Counted from the stretch's first letter, positions 21,196 through 33,620 are shown. The stretch is 64,000 nucleotides of DNA from Acheta domesticus (GCA_031308135.1 JAHLJT010000631.1:627501-691500), one strand, 5' to 3'. The notes: generated from the sequence alone by a model not told the origin. A program made the numbers and translations.

Positions 21196-22589
21196 GGGAG
21201 GTGACCATGGGGCGGGGTATTTGTCCTTTGGTGGCGATTTTTCTCCGGATCATCTGGCAACCGTGCCGACGTGGGAATGCTTTGCAGCCACAACACGCGA
21301 AGTGCCGGGACGCACACCCAGGACGGGTGTCTATCCTCTGTTATATGATGTGTATTTGAAAACTTTGTTCAGCCTTACAATGATCGTAATGTAAAGAAAG
21401 GAACACAGTATTCATTCGCGACTTATCACCAAAACACTCTTTAAACAGTAGCGTCTTAAATTTATGTTAATGGTTTACGCTTTCTTAAAGACGTGTGCTG
21501 CCACAGCATTTGCGATTATCAAATGATAAGTGAGCATAAAAATTGAAAATCTCAAATTTTAATAATGCTGCATTAATACTGCCGCTGTGTTTAGAGGTTT
21601 TGTTTTGCGTCAACCGGCAATAAAAGTGTCCGCACCAATTGACGGGTACAAGATTTCTCCACCGCCATTACTCGACACCCTCGTCTTCGCGTATTTCAGA
21701 ACAGTGACGCTATTCAGCAGTGGTGTCAAGGTCTCCTACTGGTGACAGTGGCACGCCTCGCGGCACCGTGCCTTGCCACGAGCTTCTCTGCGCCACTAGC
21801 GTCGGGAGAGGAAACTTCGTAACCCCGCTGTTTTACAAAAATGATGGCGTTGTCTCTTGCGGCGGGGTTATGAACTGCGTGGAAAGGCGATTTCGTCGGG
21901 ACTCTCGTGCCACACCCGCTCGTGGCATCGACCTTGACAACACTGCTATTCAGTTTCCAGTAACCGTTTCCTGAATTTTAGAATTCTTTCTTTCTCTAAA
22001 AACCATGCACTTTCAAATTTGAATATTAAGAAGGAAAAATATTATTTTGACAAGAACAATTTCCAGAAGCGGAACTATACACAAGCGCACCCGCTATTCT
22101 ATAGCAATTGATAAGAGGGTATATTGAACGAGGGGCGGCCCGTAAATTTACCCCCGTAAATTCCTCAAAAGGCATAGCCTGACTGCAACCCTCACCCCTC
22201 TCAATTTTCGTTACCTGAGAAGGCATATACCGACTGTGTTCCGTTTCGTCCATCCAATGTTCCGGAAGGAGTAAATATCTTATGTTCCCATACATAAGTA
22301 GCGCAAATACATGTTCTCGCACCAGTCCAGAGAAAACCTCAAATACATGGGAACGTGGGAGAATCTTCGGAATTGTGAATGTTCAGTCAGGGAGGGGGGA
22401 GGAAGTTTCTCGTGAAAGGAGGTTTCAGGTTTTGTTTCCAAAATTTTTTTTTCAACGTTGACAGTACTCTAAAAGGACATGCAAGCAGACGGAAGTGGAT
22501 CAATTGTATTATAGTCCGTCAGTGTAATACCAAACACACTACAGTAAACGTAGAAATAAATCCTTAAATCAACTGTAAGGAAGAAAACT
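21196..22589. other. Mostly unique DNA with one MITE-like end
   Basis: AGGGGCGGCCCGTAAATTTA (22130) resembles the right terminus of the MITE at 24597 (inverse AGGGGCCGTCCGTAAATTTC), but no matching second end was found. The GC-balanced stretch 21150-21330 has no supported gene. Confidence 0.4.
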
Positions 22590-22593
22590 GAAC

Positions 22594-23034
22594 GGGATGC
22601 AGTCGGGCTATGCCGTTGGGTATTTCCGGGGAACGACTAGGCAAAGTTGCGAGCGGGATGCAGTCGGTATGCGTCTGTAGAAATCTGCCCTTGCACTAAG
22701 GAGGAAAACGGACCGGGATGCAGTCGGGGTATGCTTTTTGGGATTTCAGGGGTACGGCTTAGGCAGAGTTGCGAACTGGATGCAGTCGGTATGCGTCCGT
22801 AGAAATCAACCCTGACACTTAGAACGGAACAGGATGCAGTCGGGCTACGCTTTTGGGTATTTCCGGGGAACGGCTTAGGCAAAGTTGCAAACTGGATGTA
22901 GTCGATATGCGTCCGTAGAAATCAACCCTGACACTTAGAACGGAATGGGATGCAGTCGGGCTATGCTTTTGGGTATTTCCGGAGAACGGTTTAGGCAGAG
23001 TTGCGAAGTGGATGCAGTCGGGATGCGCCCGACG
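22594..23034. repeat. Minisatellite, four units of 116-121 bp
   Basis: GGGATGCAGTCGGGCTATGC-type starts occur at 22594, 22715, 22831 and 22947 (spacings 121, 116 and 116). Each unit also holds a second, related GATGCAGTCGGTATGCG motif about 60 bp downstream, so the unit is itself a diverged dimer. Minus-strand frames across it are periodic artefacts. Confidence 0.92.
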
Positions 23035-23165
23035 TCGAAGGGAGGGGAGCGTCACGGGGCTTCGGTGGCGCCTGCAGCTGCCGCTAGCGGCGGAAGCAGC
23101 CAGAAGCCCCGCGCGCCCGCGCCTCTTCCGCCGCGCGCGTTTCGCACACGGGACGCAGTGCGGAA
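23035..23165. other. Short GC-rich island
   Basis: CpG-rich sequence (GCGCGCCCGCGCC) abutting the minisatellite. No gene assigned. Confidence 0.4.
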
Positions 23166-23302
23166 AAAGGACGAAAGGAAGAATGGCAAAGAGAGGGAGA
23201 CTATGAACGAGGACGGATTGAATGAGTGAATAAATGATTCGAATAATTGATTGAAATCAAATAATTCATTTCAAGTATCACCTTATTTGAAGTGATAAGG
23301 CT

Positions 23303-23554
23303 CAGGGGCAGATTCAGCTCATCATTTCGGGGGGGGGGTAGATTTTGTTAAATAATGAGCGTATTTATTACATTGTGTATTATTTTTGTAGTGTATATAT
23401 AATAATATATAATTTTATTTAAATAATTACATAAGTTTAATATAAATAAATATTTAAATCAATTGTGCCGTATAAAAGATGTAACAAAAAAACCCTAGGC
23501 CTTTTGGAGGGGGGTCGTGGCCCCTTTGCCCCCCCCCCCCCGGATGCGCCAGTG
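23303..23554 (-). mobile_element. hAT-type MITE, CAGTGGCGGAT family, minus orientation
   Basis: The ends are CAGGGGCAGATTC and GGATGCGCCAGTG. A CCTAGGCCTTTTGGAGGGGG block near the right end is the inverse of the CCCCCCAAAGGCCTTTT block in the plus copies at 23973 and 55794. ATAAGGCT (23295-23302) and CTAAAGCT (23555-23562) match at 6/8 positions. AT-rich interior, no ORF. Confidence 0.75.
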
Positions 23555-23571
23555 CTAAAGCTCAGGTGACA

Positions 23572-23845
23572 CGCCTAGTCTTTCGCCTGCCTACTCAAAT
23601 TTTGCTACGCTCCTTTCGCCACCTAGGAGCAAAACAAGGTACTACTTGGGCGACGGATCATGCTTTTTGAATTTGTCATGAGAAACATGTAAATTCAGGA
23701 AATGGGCTTGAGAAAGAAAGCTTTTCTGTCCCTCCGAAGGAAGGCGTGCGAAGAATCCGCGACTTCGAACGAATTTTAATCCTCAACGTTATCGAAATTT
23801 AACAGTACGATTCGCTAGCCGGCGCACCACCTTTTAACAGTCCGT
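23572..23845 (-). mobile_element. tRNA-derived SINE, family 3, minus strand
   Basis: Read on the minus strand it parallels the copy at 46545: an A-box-like GTGGTGCGCCGGCTAGCG head near 23840, then CACGCCTTCCTTCGGAGGG, TCGTCGCCCAAGTAGTACC and GTGGCGAAAGGAGCGTAGC near 23610. The same landmarks occur in the same order in both copies. Confidence 0.7.
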
Positions 23846-23972
23846 ACCCAGTGGACGACAATATGGAAGAAATAATGCATGTAAGAACGAAAGAAAATAG
23901 AAATAGAAAAGAAGAATAATGTGTACAAAAAATAAGAACAAGAAAAACCGGACAAAACTAGACTAACAAGGC

Positions 23973-24219
23973 CACTGGCGGCTCTGGGGGCTATGGGGGC
24001 AATGCCTCCCCCCCAAAAAGGCCTAGAGATTTCGTTTATCTTCCTTTATTCGGAAAAATTGATTTAAATATTTATTTATGCTCGAATGATGTAATTATTT
24101 AAACAGTAATATTGTGTAGTACCGTATCTACAGTAGTTAAATAATACACAATATAATAAGAAATTTGTTAATTATTTAACAAAAATCAGTGATGGCCCCC
24201 TCGGGAGGATCCGCTCCTG
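23973..24219 (+). mobile_element. hAT-type MITE, CAGTGGCGGAT family
   Basis: The left end CACTGGCGGCTCTGG and right end GGATCCGCTCCTG are inverse-related. A CCTCCCCCCCAAAAAGGCCT block follows the left end and GATGGCCCCCTC precedes the right end. AACAAGGC (23965-23972) and AACTAGGG (24220-24227) match at 6/8 positions. It shares internal ATGATGTAATTATTTAAACA with the copy at 60021. Confidence 0.78.
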
Positions 24220-24235
24220 AACTAGGGAAATTTGC

Positions 24236-24422
24236 TTGCTGTGAGTGGCTGCCGTGCGGAACGGATGCCCTACCCGCCCACGCGAAGCCCCGCAGCTCGG
24301 TCGCGGCGCACGCGCGGGCGCTACTCTCCTGTCGCCAACGCACGCTTCCCGCCGCGGCGGAAGGCGAAACCGAAGCGGCGAACCGCAGCCCAACATAACG
24401 GGAGGAAACCATGCGAGGGTGT
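24236..24422. other. Short GC-rich island
   Basis: CpG-dense and open in several frames on both strands; no recognisable domain. It sits between two hAT-type elements. Confidence 0.4.
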
Positions 24423-24432
24423 ATTTCATTAA

Positions 24433-25103
24433 CAGGGCTCGGATTTTAATGACCTAAAAATAAGCGAAAGATGCCAGCATTAACCTACATAAATATGACC
24501 TGAAAAAATAAAATATGGGTTTATATAAGATTATTTTTTTAAATTCCTGTTGATTTTTTTACGTACAATATAAATACGTAATTTACTCAACAGATTAGAG
24601 GTCATTCATAAATTACATAACGCTAATGGGAGAGGGAGGGAGTCTGAGGCAGCGTTACGCTGCTTTACACAGAGATAGGGAAGTGCGTTACCAGGGGGAG
24701 AGGGGGTATTGAAAATACTCGAAATTTGCGATACGAAATTTACGGACGGCCCCTTATCAGTATAGTACTTATGTTTTGTAGTTTGGATCTAACTAGCACT
24801 TAAAAAATTGCTTGTGTCTGCAAAAAAATCATGTACTGTATAATAAAACCCATCAAACATGCGAGACACATTTTCAAGCTTTTTATTCCTGTGTCCTTAA
24901 AAATATGACAAATATGGACATTTAGTGCAAAATTTGGCAAAAAAATTACCTTTTATTAAACTCGGCATACATATGACTTTATATGCACAATAAAATTACA
25001 TTTTTCTATTCGACAATACCTGGATTCGTGCATAAATTGGTTTAAAATTCACCCGAAGTTTCAGAAAAAAAATATATGACATGTCATTAAAATCCGGGCC
25101 CGA
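24433..25103. mobile_element. Non-autonomous hAT-like element, host of a nested MITE
   Basis: The left end is CAGGGCTCGGATTTTAATGA; the right end inverts to TCGGGCCCGGATTTTAATGA. TTCATTAA (24425-24432) and ATCATTAA (25104-25111) match at 7/8 positions. Subterminal AAATATGAC and GACATTTAGTGC motifs recur. A second MITE lies inside (24597-24754). No transposase frame. Confidence 0.82.
24597..24754. mobile_element. MITE with AGGGGCCGTCCGTAAATT end, nested in the hAT element
   Basis: The left end AGAGGTCATTCATAAATTAC and right inverse AGGGGCCGTCCGTAAATTTC are imperfect inverted repeats. The interior has GGGAGAGGGAGGG and GGGGGAGAGGGGG runs. TTA occurs at both outer borders but the duplication is ambiguous. 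It inserted after the surrounding element. Confidence 0.65.
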
Positions 25104-25111
25104 ATCATTAA

Positions 25112-26590
25112 AAGGGAGAGTATTTTTGTGTCCTAAAAAAATTTGAAAAATGCTTTTAAGAAGTGCATTTATAAACTAAAAATTCTGAAATTTGTCCTTT
25201 AATATGCAATGAAAATTAACAATATTTCTTTTCCGGTATAAATATTTCTTGATAAACTTGAAGAGCTGCGTGTTTGGAATTAAAATATATATTTTTGTGC
25301 AAACAAAATTATATCAAGAAATTTCCTACATTTGCACAAGTATTTTATTATCTACAGAAAAGAAAGGAAAAAATTTGGCAACTGTGCCAAGCTCTTTGTA
25401 ATCGATGAACGCTCACAAATAAATATATCGCTTGAAAAGTGGAAACTTTTACGAAATAAAGACTCTATTTTAACGAAATATGCAAAATATATCCCTATAA
25501 TTACACGAATATCTACTTCAAGAAAAAAAGGGTCCTATATGCATAAATATGCACTAACATATTAATATATACGGCATCGTATTTTAACCAAATGTCAAGA
25601 ATTTTCACTTAGCTATGCCCTGAAGCAACGGACAAAAATATGCAAAATCAAAGAAATCCACATTAATGATAGAAGACACACCTTGAAAATAAGAAGAACT
25701 TTTAACGCAAGATGAAAGAGCCAGTTTAGACCATACTAAAGTGTGAGAATTTTTGGACTATTCACTTCAAAATTCAATATTATTTTAGGATGTGAGGGAT
25801 TTTTTTAAATAAGTATCTTTCTCTATTACGCGATGAATATTGATGAGTGATGATTAAGTGATACTATTTTGAATTATCAATATCGAAGACACACTGATTG
25901 TGAGAAAATTCACTACCTCTGGGGAAAGACTAGGTATTCCAGTGCATAGCTCTGGCTTTCAGACTTCATTCCATGCTCTACGAGAACGATTGCGTATGAT
26001 GCACGGCTGGGAACTGTTAGGCAAGATGAAGATGTTATTCTTCCGGTTGCTTCATTGCTACAATCGTTAATACATTTCAAACGGAAGTCTTTCTACGTAC
26101 AGGACCTTCCAAAAACCTTGATGAAGGAGGTGGTTGACCGCTCTTGTGCAACAGACAGTGTCAAAGGAGTGGCATTCGTTGGGGGTTGCATGGCCAAGAA
26201 GCTAAACAACTTCTTTCAAGGTTGTTTACTTTGCCGTTCATCTGTTGTGACAAGGTTAGAAGACGCGTAAAACACAAAAAGCGACAGAAATGCCTACTTT
26301 TCACATTTCGAAATATATTCAAATTCCGTGGATTGTTCTTGCTATACACTTTACATTGAATTCCAATAAATACATGTTTCCAATAAATGCTTTTTAAATA
26401 TATTTGTTGTATATTTACAGTATACAATGGGTATCCTTTTTCATACCCTAACAGAATACATACCTAAAGGAAGGCTACCGAATCTTAATATAAATACAAA
26501 CAAATTTCCTTTACACTAGAACGTAATGAGTAATGAGTTTTCTTTCATTCGCTCTCAGCCAACTCTTAAAGCAGTAAGATAGCAGTTTAT
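25112..26590. other. AT-rich DNA, nothing recognised
   Basis: It includes TGCATAAATATGC-type words near 25540-25650 that may be the decayed end of another element. The frame 26055-26270 (71 aa) has four cysteines but no recognisable domain. Confidence 0.4.
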
Positions 26591-26599
26591 AGTGCAATG

Positions 26600-26910
26600 C
26601 ACTTAAAGGCTGAACGATCGAGGCAACGAAACAGTTTCGCGAAGAGCTTTGGGTTCCTACTCTCGGTGCAGTCGTGCGTTGCCATTCAGAATCGAGTTGT
26701 GCGAACCGCGTTTATTTCCGCAGTGCACTTGGGCGCGGTCCGTTCCGATTGGCCCGTCGCCAATGCTCAGCGCTAATGCAGTTTCATTGCTCCGGTGGAA
26801 CGCTTCGATTGAATGGCCTTTTAGTCCCCAACACCCGGAGTGCGCCGAGCGCCCTCCACTGGCCCAAGTCTCGAGCTGTTCAGTCCGGATTTCCGTTATT
26901 GTGAAATGAG
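26600..26910. other. GC-balanced unique stretch, possible non-coding element
   Basis: Complex, non-repetitive sequence in an AT-rich setting, containing GATTGG (26748) and TTCCGCAGTGCACTTGGGCG. The frames are short. It could be a regulatory element or an unrecognised exon; no splice pair is convincing. Confidence 0.25.
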
Positions 26911-27557
26911 CTGTTATTGATAGTTTTTGCTCATTACGGTTGACGATCTGAACCGTTACACCAAAAAGTGAAAGTAAAAAATAAATTAATTTACCTATAA
27001 TGTGATTGGGATAGTTTGCATGTAGCGATGATCAAATCCCATTGTATTAGCTGCGAATTGCTGCAAAAATTCTGGAAGTTTGAAAGTAAGTTAAATTTAG
27101 TTTTTGTGTTGTTCTTTCGTCCTGTGGTTCTTTCAGTTTTTCTTTGGAGTCTAAAATGACCTTGTTATTTTTATAAGAAAGTTATTTTTAATTAAATAGT
27201 ACTTGATCGTTTCAGTTATTTTGTGTGTTAGGGCGCGTCAGCTGTTTATGGTCGTTATTCCCGTTAGTGGAGTTCATTTCATATCCTGGAAGGTGCTCCT
27301 CTCCTGCAATTCCTTCCGATTCAGGTCTCTCTGCCAGTGGGGCACCGCTCTATCCGGCAGTAACACATTTCCCACTTGTCTCCCGTCATATGTGGTACTG
27401 TAGGGCAGGTAAATGGGTTTGTAAGGGGTAGGAGGGGTGAGAAGTATGGGTTAAAAAGATCATGTGCGGGTCCGTAGCACGTTTCGTAAAGTAGCACTCT
27501 GACTTTAGTCCGGTATTGATTGGAAAACCCAGGGAAAACGAAAGTTTTTAGTTTTCT

Positions 27558-27559
<2 letters not shown>

Positions 27560-27613
<54 letters not shown>
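27560..27613. repeat. (TTA)n microsatellite
   Basis: About 18 uninterrupted trinucleotides; the polytyrosine frame across it is an artefact. Confidence 0.97.
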
Positions 27614-27619
27614 GCGGCA

Positions 27620-28848
27620 ATATGCGAACCTTAAATAACGCGCCAAATCAGCGATGCCCAGCGGCAGTCCCGAGGGTGTACGGGTCAGCGAATGGGGAAG
27701 GTTGGCGAATGAGGAACGAGCGGCCAGCCGGCGGAGCGGCAGTTAAGAAGCGAGGCTGCCGCCAGGAGTGGCAGACAGATTTTGCGTGGAGTTCTCTGTG
27801 TGAAGTAGTGATTACGTTCGAGCGATTGTGTTTGACCCGGCGAAGTAATTTTAGACTTTCTTACGGCTTACTGTAGAACTGCGAGTGATTTGGTACATCT
27901 TCTGGCATAACGGTAACTTGGGCTTTGTTCTGGATATTCTTACGGTTACCGAAGAAGTATTGTTTGTATGGAAAATTATCTCTCTTAAATAAGAAAACTT
28001 ATCGTTGACTTCTCTGTTTCCCTGGATATAACAATTATTATTAATTATTTATTTGTAGAGTGTCTTGCAGGGTGGCGATGATGTTATAGATAGCGCTCGC
28101 ACACCCTGGCGCTATTCAATTTAGCACAAAACCTGAAAACAGTATTGAACACTTCGCTCATAGATCATCGATGCTAACCAAATGCGGCATTTCAAAAATT
28201 CTTAGTTTGGTATATTTCAGTGCTGGAGTCGCGAAGACGGTGTTGTACTTTACATAGAGGCTCTTTTATGAAGTATTTTTGACACTTTTAGTAGTAAAAA
28301 TAGTATTTTATAAATATGCTAGCGGACTCGGCAATATTTCGCTATTGCAGTGTATTACACATCACACACTATTGATCACGTGATTGTTAATCACGTATTA
28401 CGCTACGCTGTGCAAAAATTCGAATGTCCTTTCTCTCAAGTATGGGTTTGTTCTATGTCCTGGTTTGGACATGGTTGTCAAGTATCCGATTGTGAAAACG
28501 TCCTTCCTGAAAGTTGGGTATGCGTTCATTAAGACACAATCTTGGAGATTGCTGTACTTATCCGAGATTCAAGCAATAATTCCGGCCGATTTCACAACTG
28601 CAGAGGCAGAATATTTGATGCAGTGAAGATGAGCTTAATCCTTGAATGTGCGGCGGGTTGCGTTGAGTTCAGGGGCGCTTGAGTCATCATAAACTAATAA
28701 ATCATCAACGCCCTCACATGTCCGAATTAATTCAAATCATCTTTAAACACTCCCATTACTAATAATAACTAAGTGTAAACAATTCAGCGAATTCGGTCGA
28801 GTAGTTTTTGCATCTATGTGTGACACACATACGCACATTCCTTTTATC

Positions 28849-28850
<2 letters not shown>
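27620..28850. other. Unique DNA, nothing recognised
   Basis: A short hairpin-like pair, CAGGGTGGCG and CACACCCTGGCG, lies at 28069-28113. Otherwise only unsupported frames. Confidence 0.4.

Positions 28851-28853
<3 letters not shown>

Positions 28854-28933
<80 letters not shown>
28854..28933. repeat. (TA)n followed by (CA)n microsatellite
   Basis: About 60 bp of TA repeats joined directly to about 20 bp of CA repeats: a compound microsatellite. Confidence 0.97.
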
Positions 28934-28935
<2 letters not shown>

Positions 28936-28989
28936 ATACAAGAGAAGTGAAAAGAGGCGAGTCACTTTTCACTTTTCTTGTACATCGGC

Positions 28990-29470
28990 GATACGTGCTG
29001 TAAGTAACCTGCAGCCACACTACAGAGTGATCTGGCGGAAGGAGGGGGTACTAAATAGAAAAGATTGTAGCTGCTACGGCAGCACCACTCGCGTATTCCA
29101 CTGTGTAATCTCCATGGCATAAAAATGCACGGAAGAGCGCACATCCTGCCTTCGCGTCGTTGGATGATCCAGGGTTTACTCCCCCGCCAGCAAAAGCCAC
29201 AATAATAAATTGAAGGCGCTTGTTGGGCTTGGAAGCCACGCTTTCGTCGCTCCGGGCGCCGCCGTTGACGTAGGGATTCGCCGGTGCAGAAGGCGTGCCA
29301 ACCCCCAAGGGGATTCAAAATTTAAAAGTATGACGCTAATTAAAGCGCCTGAAGGGGGCGTACAAAATAAACAAGCGAGCGGCGAAAGTTTAATGCGGCG
29401 CGTGCTGTTTTTGTTTCTTTCGTTCCCGTAGGACGGATGTGTGGGAGTCGCCAGCCATGTGTAAATTTCA
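28990..29470. promoter_or_regulatory. Candidate cis-regulatory element
   Basis: A non-repetitive, GC-balanced stretch with a near-palindromic GACGCTAATTAAAGCGCC (29331-29348) around a TAATTA homeodomain-type core, and ATAATAAATTGAAGGCGC (29203). Minus- and plus-strand frames of about 100 codons have no recognisable domain. The regulatory role is inferred only from composition and motif. Confidence 0.25.
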
Positions 29471-30850
29471 GGATGTGCTCTGGCATTCATTCGTTGTGAG
29501 AAATTATTACGTACATGTATGTGCGAGTATACAATGTGTAATTCATTAAAATGAGGATAACTCGTGTTTAGGTTTTCGTCATTAACTTCAGACTTATATC
29601 TCTGGATTTTAGTTGGAGTTTACGCTAGTTGTATTACGTAATCATAACTTCGCGATCTTTAAATCTGGACTTTGTCCCTTACTAATTCAATGCAGAGATG
29701 AAGTTTGCGTTATGGTTCTCTAATATTAAAAGGTATATCCGTCTTTAAATTAGGCCGCCACCTCCTACGACTTGTCGGAGAGCTGAAAAAACATTTACAC
29801 CCTAATTCAGAATTTCTCTAATTTGTAATTGTTTTTCATTTCTTTTCAAAACGTGCGCCTTGGCGTTTTATCTAGTTTAAAATAAAATCTTTTTGCGCTT
29901 GTGTCTCTTATTTGACAGTTCGATATTCGAATTTGAACATTTTAACTTTTTGTTTCAGGTATGTTTTTCGCAAGTCGCCAGTTTCTGGAGAGATTTCAGT
30001 TCTGTGAACAGCGCATGTGAATTGCACGTGAGTACATAAACGGTTTGCGTCTACACAAAAGATATAATAAGATAAATTATCAAATACATGTGAATTACGT
30101 TGGGTTTGTATGCTAATTGGGACTTGAGAACATTTGAATTGTAGATAACATTTTATATACAGAGAATGATATCGAAGAACTTCGGTCGTGGATTTGATAA
30201 GACAGGTATAACAACAAAGTTAGGGTTGTGTCTGGGGAGAATATCGTTTGGCAAATTCTAAATGAATACGTGTAGGCGAAAATGAAGCCAGAAACATTGT
30301 CTTTATACAATACGCTATTGATAGATAAATTTTTGTTTCAATTTATGCGAAACCATGGACACAAAATCCTGTATGTTTTACTGCTGGATTGGGAATTACT
30401 TCTGAGTCCTGCGCCAAACAGATGTAAGAAAAAAAATAGAAGTTTCAAGATTATATCGCAGGAAATAGATTGCTGCAACGCACATTACAAACGCGCACAA
30501 CTCGAAAACGATGCGCCCTAATCCCTTAAAACCAAGTTCTCGTTTTCCTAGTGACAAGAGTTTTGTGGGAGGACAGATGGGACCCGTTTCTTAAGCATTA
30601 TTTTACTAAAATACGGCCGTTCTGAATCTTCTATCCCAGTTTTGAAGATGTAGCTTTTCTGTAGATACCTACTAGGTAGATGTGTATTCAGAGAACACTA
30701 AATCTTTGTAAAATAAAGTTAAAGGAATAGAGTTGCAAATAACATTCCAGGATAACATTTAAGTGATTTCCTTCGCAAATTTATGTCAACCCTAAGCAAT
30801 GTTAAAATGTGTACTCAATTAAGTAGTGGCAGCAGATATCTTGTGGCACT
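29471..30850. other. Unique AT-rich DNA, nothing recognised
   Basis: Short frames only. Confidence 0.45.
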
Positions 30851-30855
30851 CCATA

Positions 30856-31093
30856 ATATGAATTAATAAATAATCAAACCACAACAAGGAAAGTCTTAAT
30901 ATTTATTTAAGCATCCCAAAGTCAACTTTTGGGAACACTTTTCCCATCACACTTATACACAACAGCTATGCAATATGTGTAAGTGAAATCCACGTTGCTT
31001 GCGTAACCTACTGAAGATGAGAAAAGTGTTCTCGAAAGTTGACTATGGAAAAAAACTTTTATTGTTGTAGTTTGAGTATTTATTAATTCATAT
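30856..31093. mobile_element. Foldback element with hammerhead-like core
   Basis: The left arm begins ATATGAATTAATAAATAATC and the right end inverts to ATATGAATTAATAAATACTC. The inner arms share AGTCAACTTT and GAACACTTTTC in inverted order. On the plus strand 31011-31037 reads CTGAAGA, T, a 5-bp stem GAGAA/TTCTC with a 5-base loop, then GAAA, the same layout as at 4075. Non-coding, about 238 bp. Confidence 0.72.
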
Positions 31094-33620
31094 AAAGTTT
31101 ATTCACGCACAATACTTGGCGTGCAATAATGTAACGCACGGGTCAGGAGATGGCAATTCGAATTTAGAAACCAGAGTGAAGCTATTTTCAATTTTTTAAA
31201 CTATTATTTGCAAAATGCGGAATTATTGTACGGGTCTCAATAATAAACTCATATAACTAGAGACCGGATTTTTATGTAATTACAAACTTTTTGTCTTTCT
31301 ACTTACCGTTCTCAAAATTTTGATCTTGACGAATTATCGCCGTCCTAATCCAATATCCATTTTTTTCGTTACATATTTTTACATATTTGGTACTGTATTA
31401 CATATTTTACATATTTCGCTATTTTCTCAACATTTTTTTATTTTATGTATTTTCTTACATAATGTTATGAAACTAAGTATTTTCAAAAAATTGAAGATTT
31501 TGTTCTTCATTATTATTGCGACTACTGCGTACTCTACTTACACGCTTCGTGAAGACGCGGTCGGATATTCTGACGCACCTGCTTCAGTTATCTCAGTGGC
31601 GGGAAGTGCGCGTCAGCGACAGATCATTCTCATCTTTAGGCGTGAAAAGTATCATTGACGCCGCGTTTGGCGACCTTGAACTTTAATTTCCAAGAAACTT
31701 TGGCGATCGCCGTCGTGTAACGCATCGATGAGAATATTCCGTGGTGCAGTGATTGTTTGCTGGTCATAGATATCGCCAGTTTGTACGATGGCTTCTATTG
31801 CTTCTAGTTTGGCTGCTAAACTACATTCCTGGATAATAATTTGTTTTACCTGGATAACAAGGTTTTACTACTGACGGCAAAATTGTATGGTGCAAGAATA
31901 CATTAGCTTGTACTTTCTAAAGGATTTTTAAAACGTTTGCATTGGTTTTAAAATTTATATAGGAAATTTGTTGTTCATGTAAGTTCGTTTTAAAAAAAAA
32001 TGAGTATTATAATTAGAGTATTTTAATATTACAGATTACGTCCGATTTTACATATTTATTACATATTCTTATTTTTTTTAATTTCATATTTATGTATACA
32101 TTTAGACGTTTCATACTGCATATTTTTCCGGTCTTTACTTCTAACGAACATGATTTATCTAATTCAAAGGTACGGAGTGTAGACATTTACATATTATGTT
32201 TTTCTCACGTGCTACGCTTTCCCTTGAATTTGAAGTTATTTTCCTACAACTTAGGTACAATAGACATACGCAACGCTTTCTTCCATATCCAGAACTACTC
32301 AAAGTCCCAAAGGCTCGATAAACGTTCGCGAAGTCCATAAATGTTGACGCAGCTGCCTTCCCAGCAGAACACCCGGTTCTACAGTGATATTACAACGCGC
32401 GGCATTGAGACGGTTGATTTGAATTCGTTGGTACCTGGTGGTGGCATTAGAAATTTCTGTACGAAGAGGGAGATCATTCTTCAGTTCCTTTTTGCATGGT
32501 GTTCTTGCGACTGCCGCCATTCACGTGACTCGCGCTATTCGATATATTTTTAAGTACGAGTGTTGAGAAGGGGGTTCTATGACTTTGCAAAACAGCTCCA
32601 TCTTCCACAATTGCTGTGTGAGTAATTCAGGATGAGGAAACCTTGATCGCGGGCGATAATGTACACATAGGTGACACGCATGCTGGTGAACAAATTCAAC
32701 TTTTCTACAACGGAATCCTAAAGGCCCCGTGGGGATGTGGTAGTAGCTCCACAGATACTAGTTCTACGCCTTTGATGGAGGTGATAGAACCACAACTGGT
32801 TGGGTGAGTTTGGAAGTCGTTAGAAGGTCAATGTAAAGGGGAAAATCATAACCGGAAGAGGAACGGCTAGAATAACTCCGTATTTTGTAGTCTCTCTCGG
32901 CTCCAAAACTGTTGATATATTTCTAAAAAATACACACGATATTGATTATGTATGTCACGAGATTATACTGCAACCTACTTGTTTCGCCCACCGCAAAATC
33001 CATCATGTCGCGACGTGATCGGACTGAAACCACAGAGCCTTTGTCAACCATTCCCAACGAGCAGGTAGATTTCACATCGAAATGACAGATGCATGTTGGT
33101 TCCCACGCGTTAATTTGTCTGTAGCCGTGGGCTCATTACACAGGGCGAATGTGAACAGTACCCACAGCTCCACGAGGTACCTCTTGAAAGTAAATGAAGA
33201 AGAATGGAACCACAGATATTTGCCCCAAAAGTTACTTCTTTGGAGATTGTTCTCACAGGGAAAGCTCTCTTCAATTCCGTGCCCAGTTACGTCTATGCGC
33301 GTGTACGCGCCACTGGTGAAGGAAAACTGACATCATCAACATCTTTGTCACTCATGTCACCGTCCGATTAATGAACATCGATTTTATCCATCATTGACGT
33401 TCAAAACTTCGCTCTTAATATACATCGACCAAAAACCATCCATGTTCAATGCTGGTTTAGTACCTCGTAACATTAAATTTTTGGCAGAAAAGTTTGTAAG
33501 TGATCGTGTTTATTAGTTTACAATACATTTTTAATTAAAAACGAATTAAAAAAATTACAATGGGCAAAGCAAAGCCTGAGCGCCCAGGGTCATCGCAAAA
33601 GGGTTACTCGTCACTTCGCT
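31094..33620. other. Long stretch without recognised genes
   Basis: TTACATATTT words cluster at 31366-31425 and 32040-32090 and may be subterminal repeats of an eroded element; no inverted ends were established. Frames at 31320-31658, 32092-32340 and 33082-33330 have no recognisable domain. Confidence 0.4.

Noticed and set aside
31320..32090. Element suggested by TTACATATTT clusters at both sides
   Set aside because: The clusters are in direct, not inverted, orientation and no terminal repeats could be matched.
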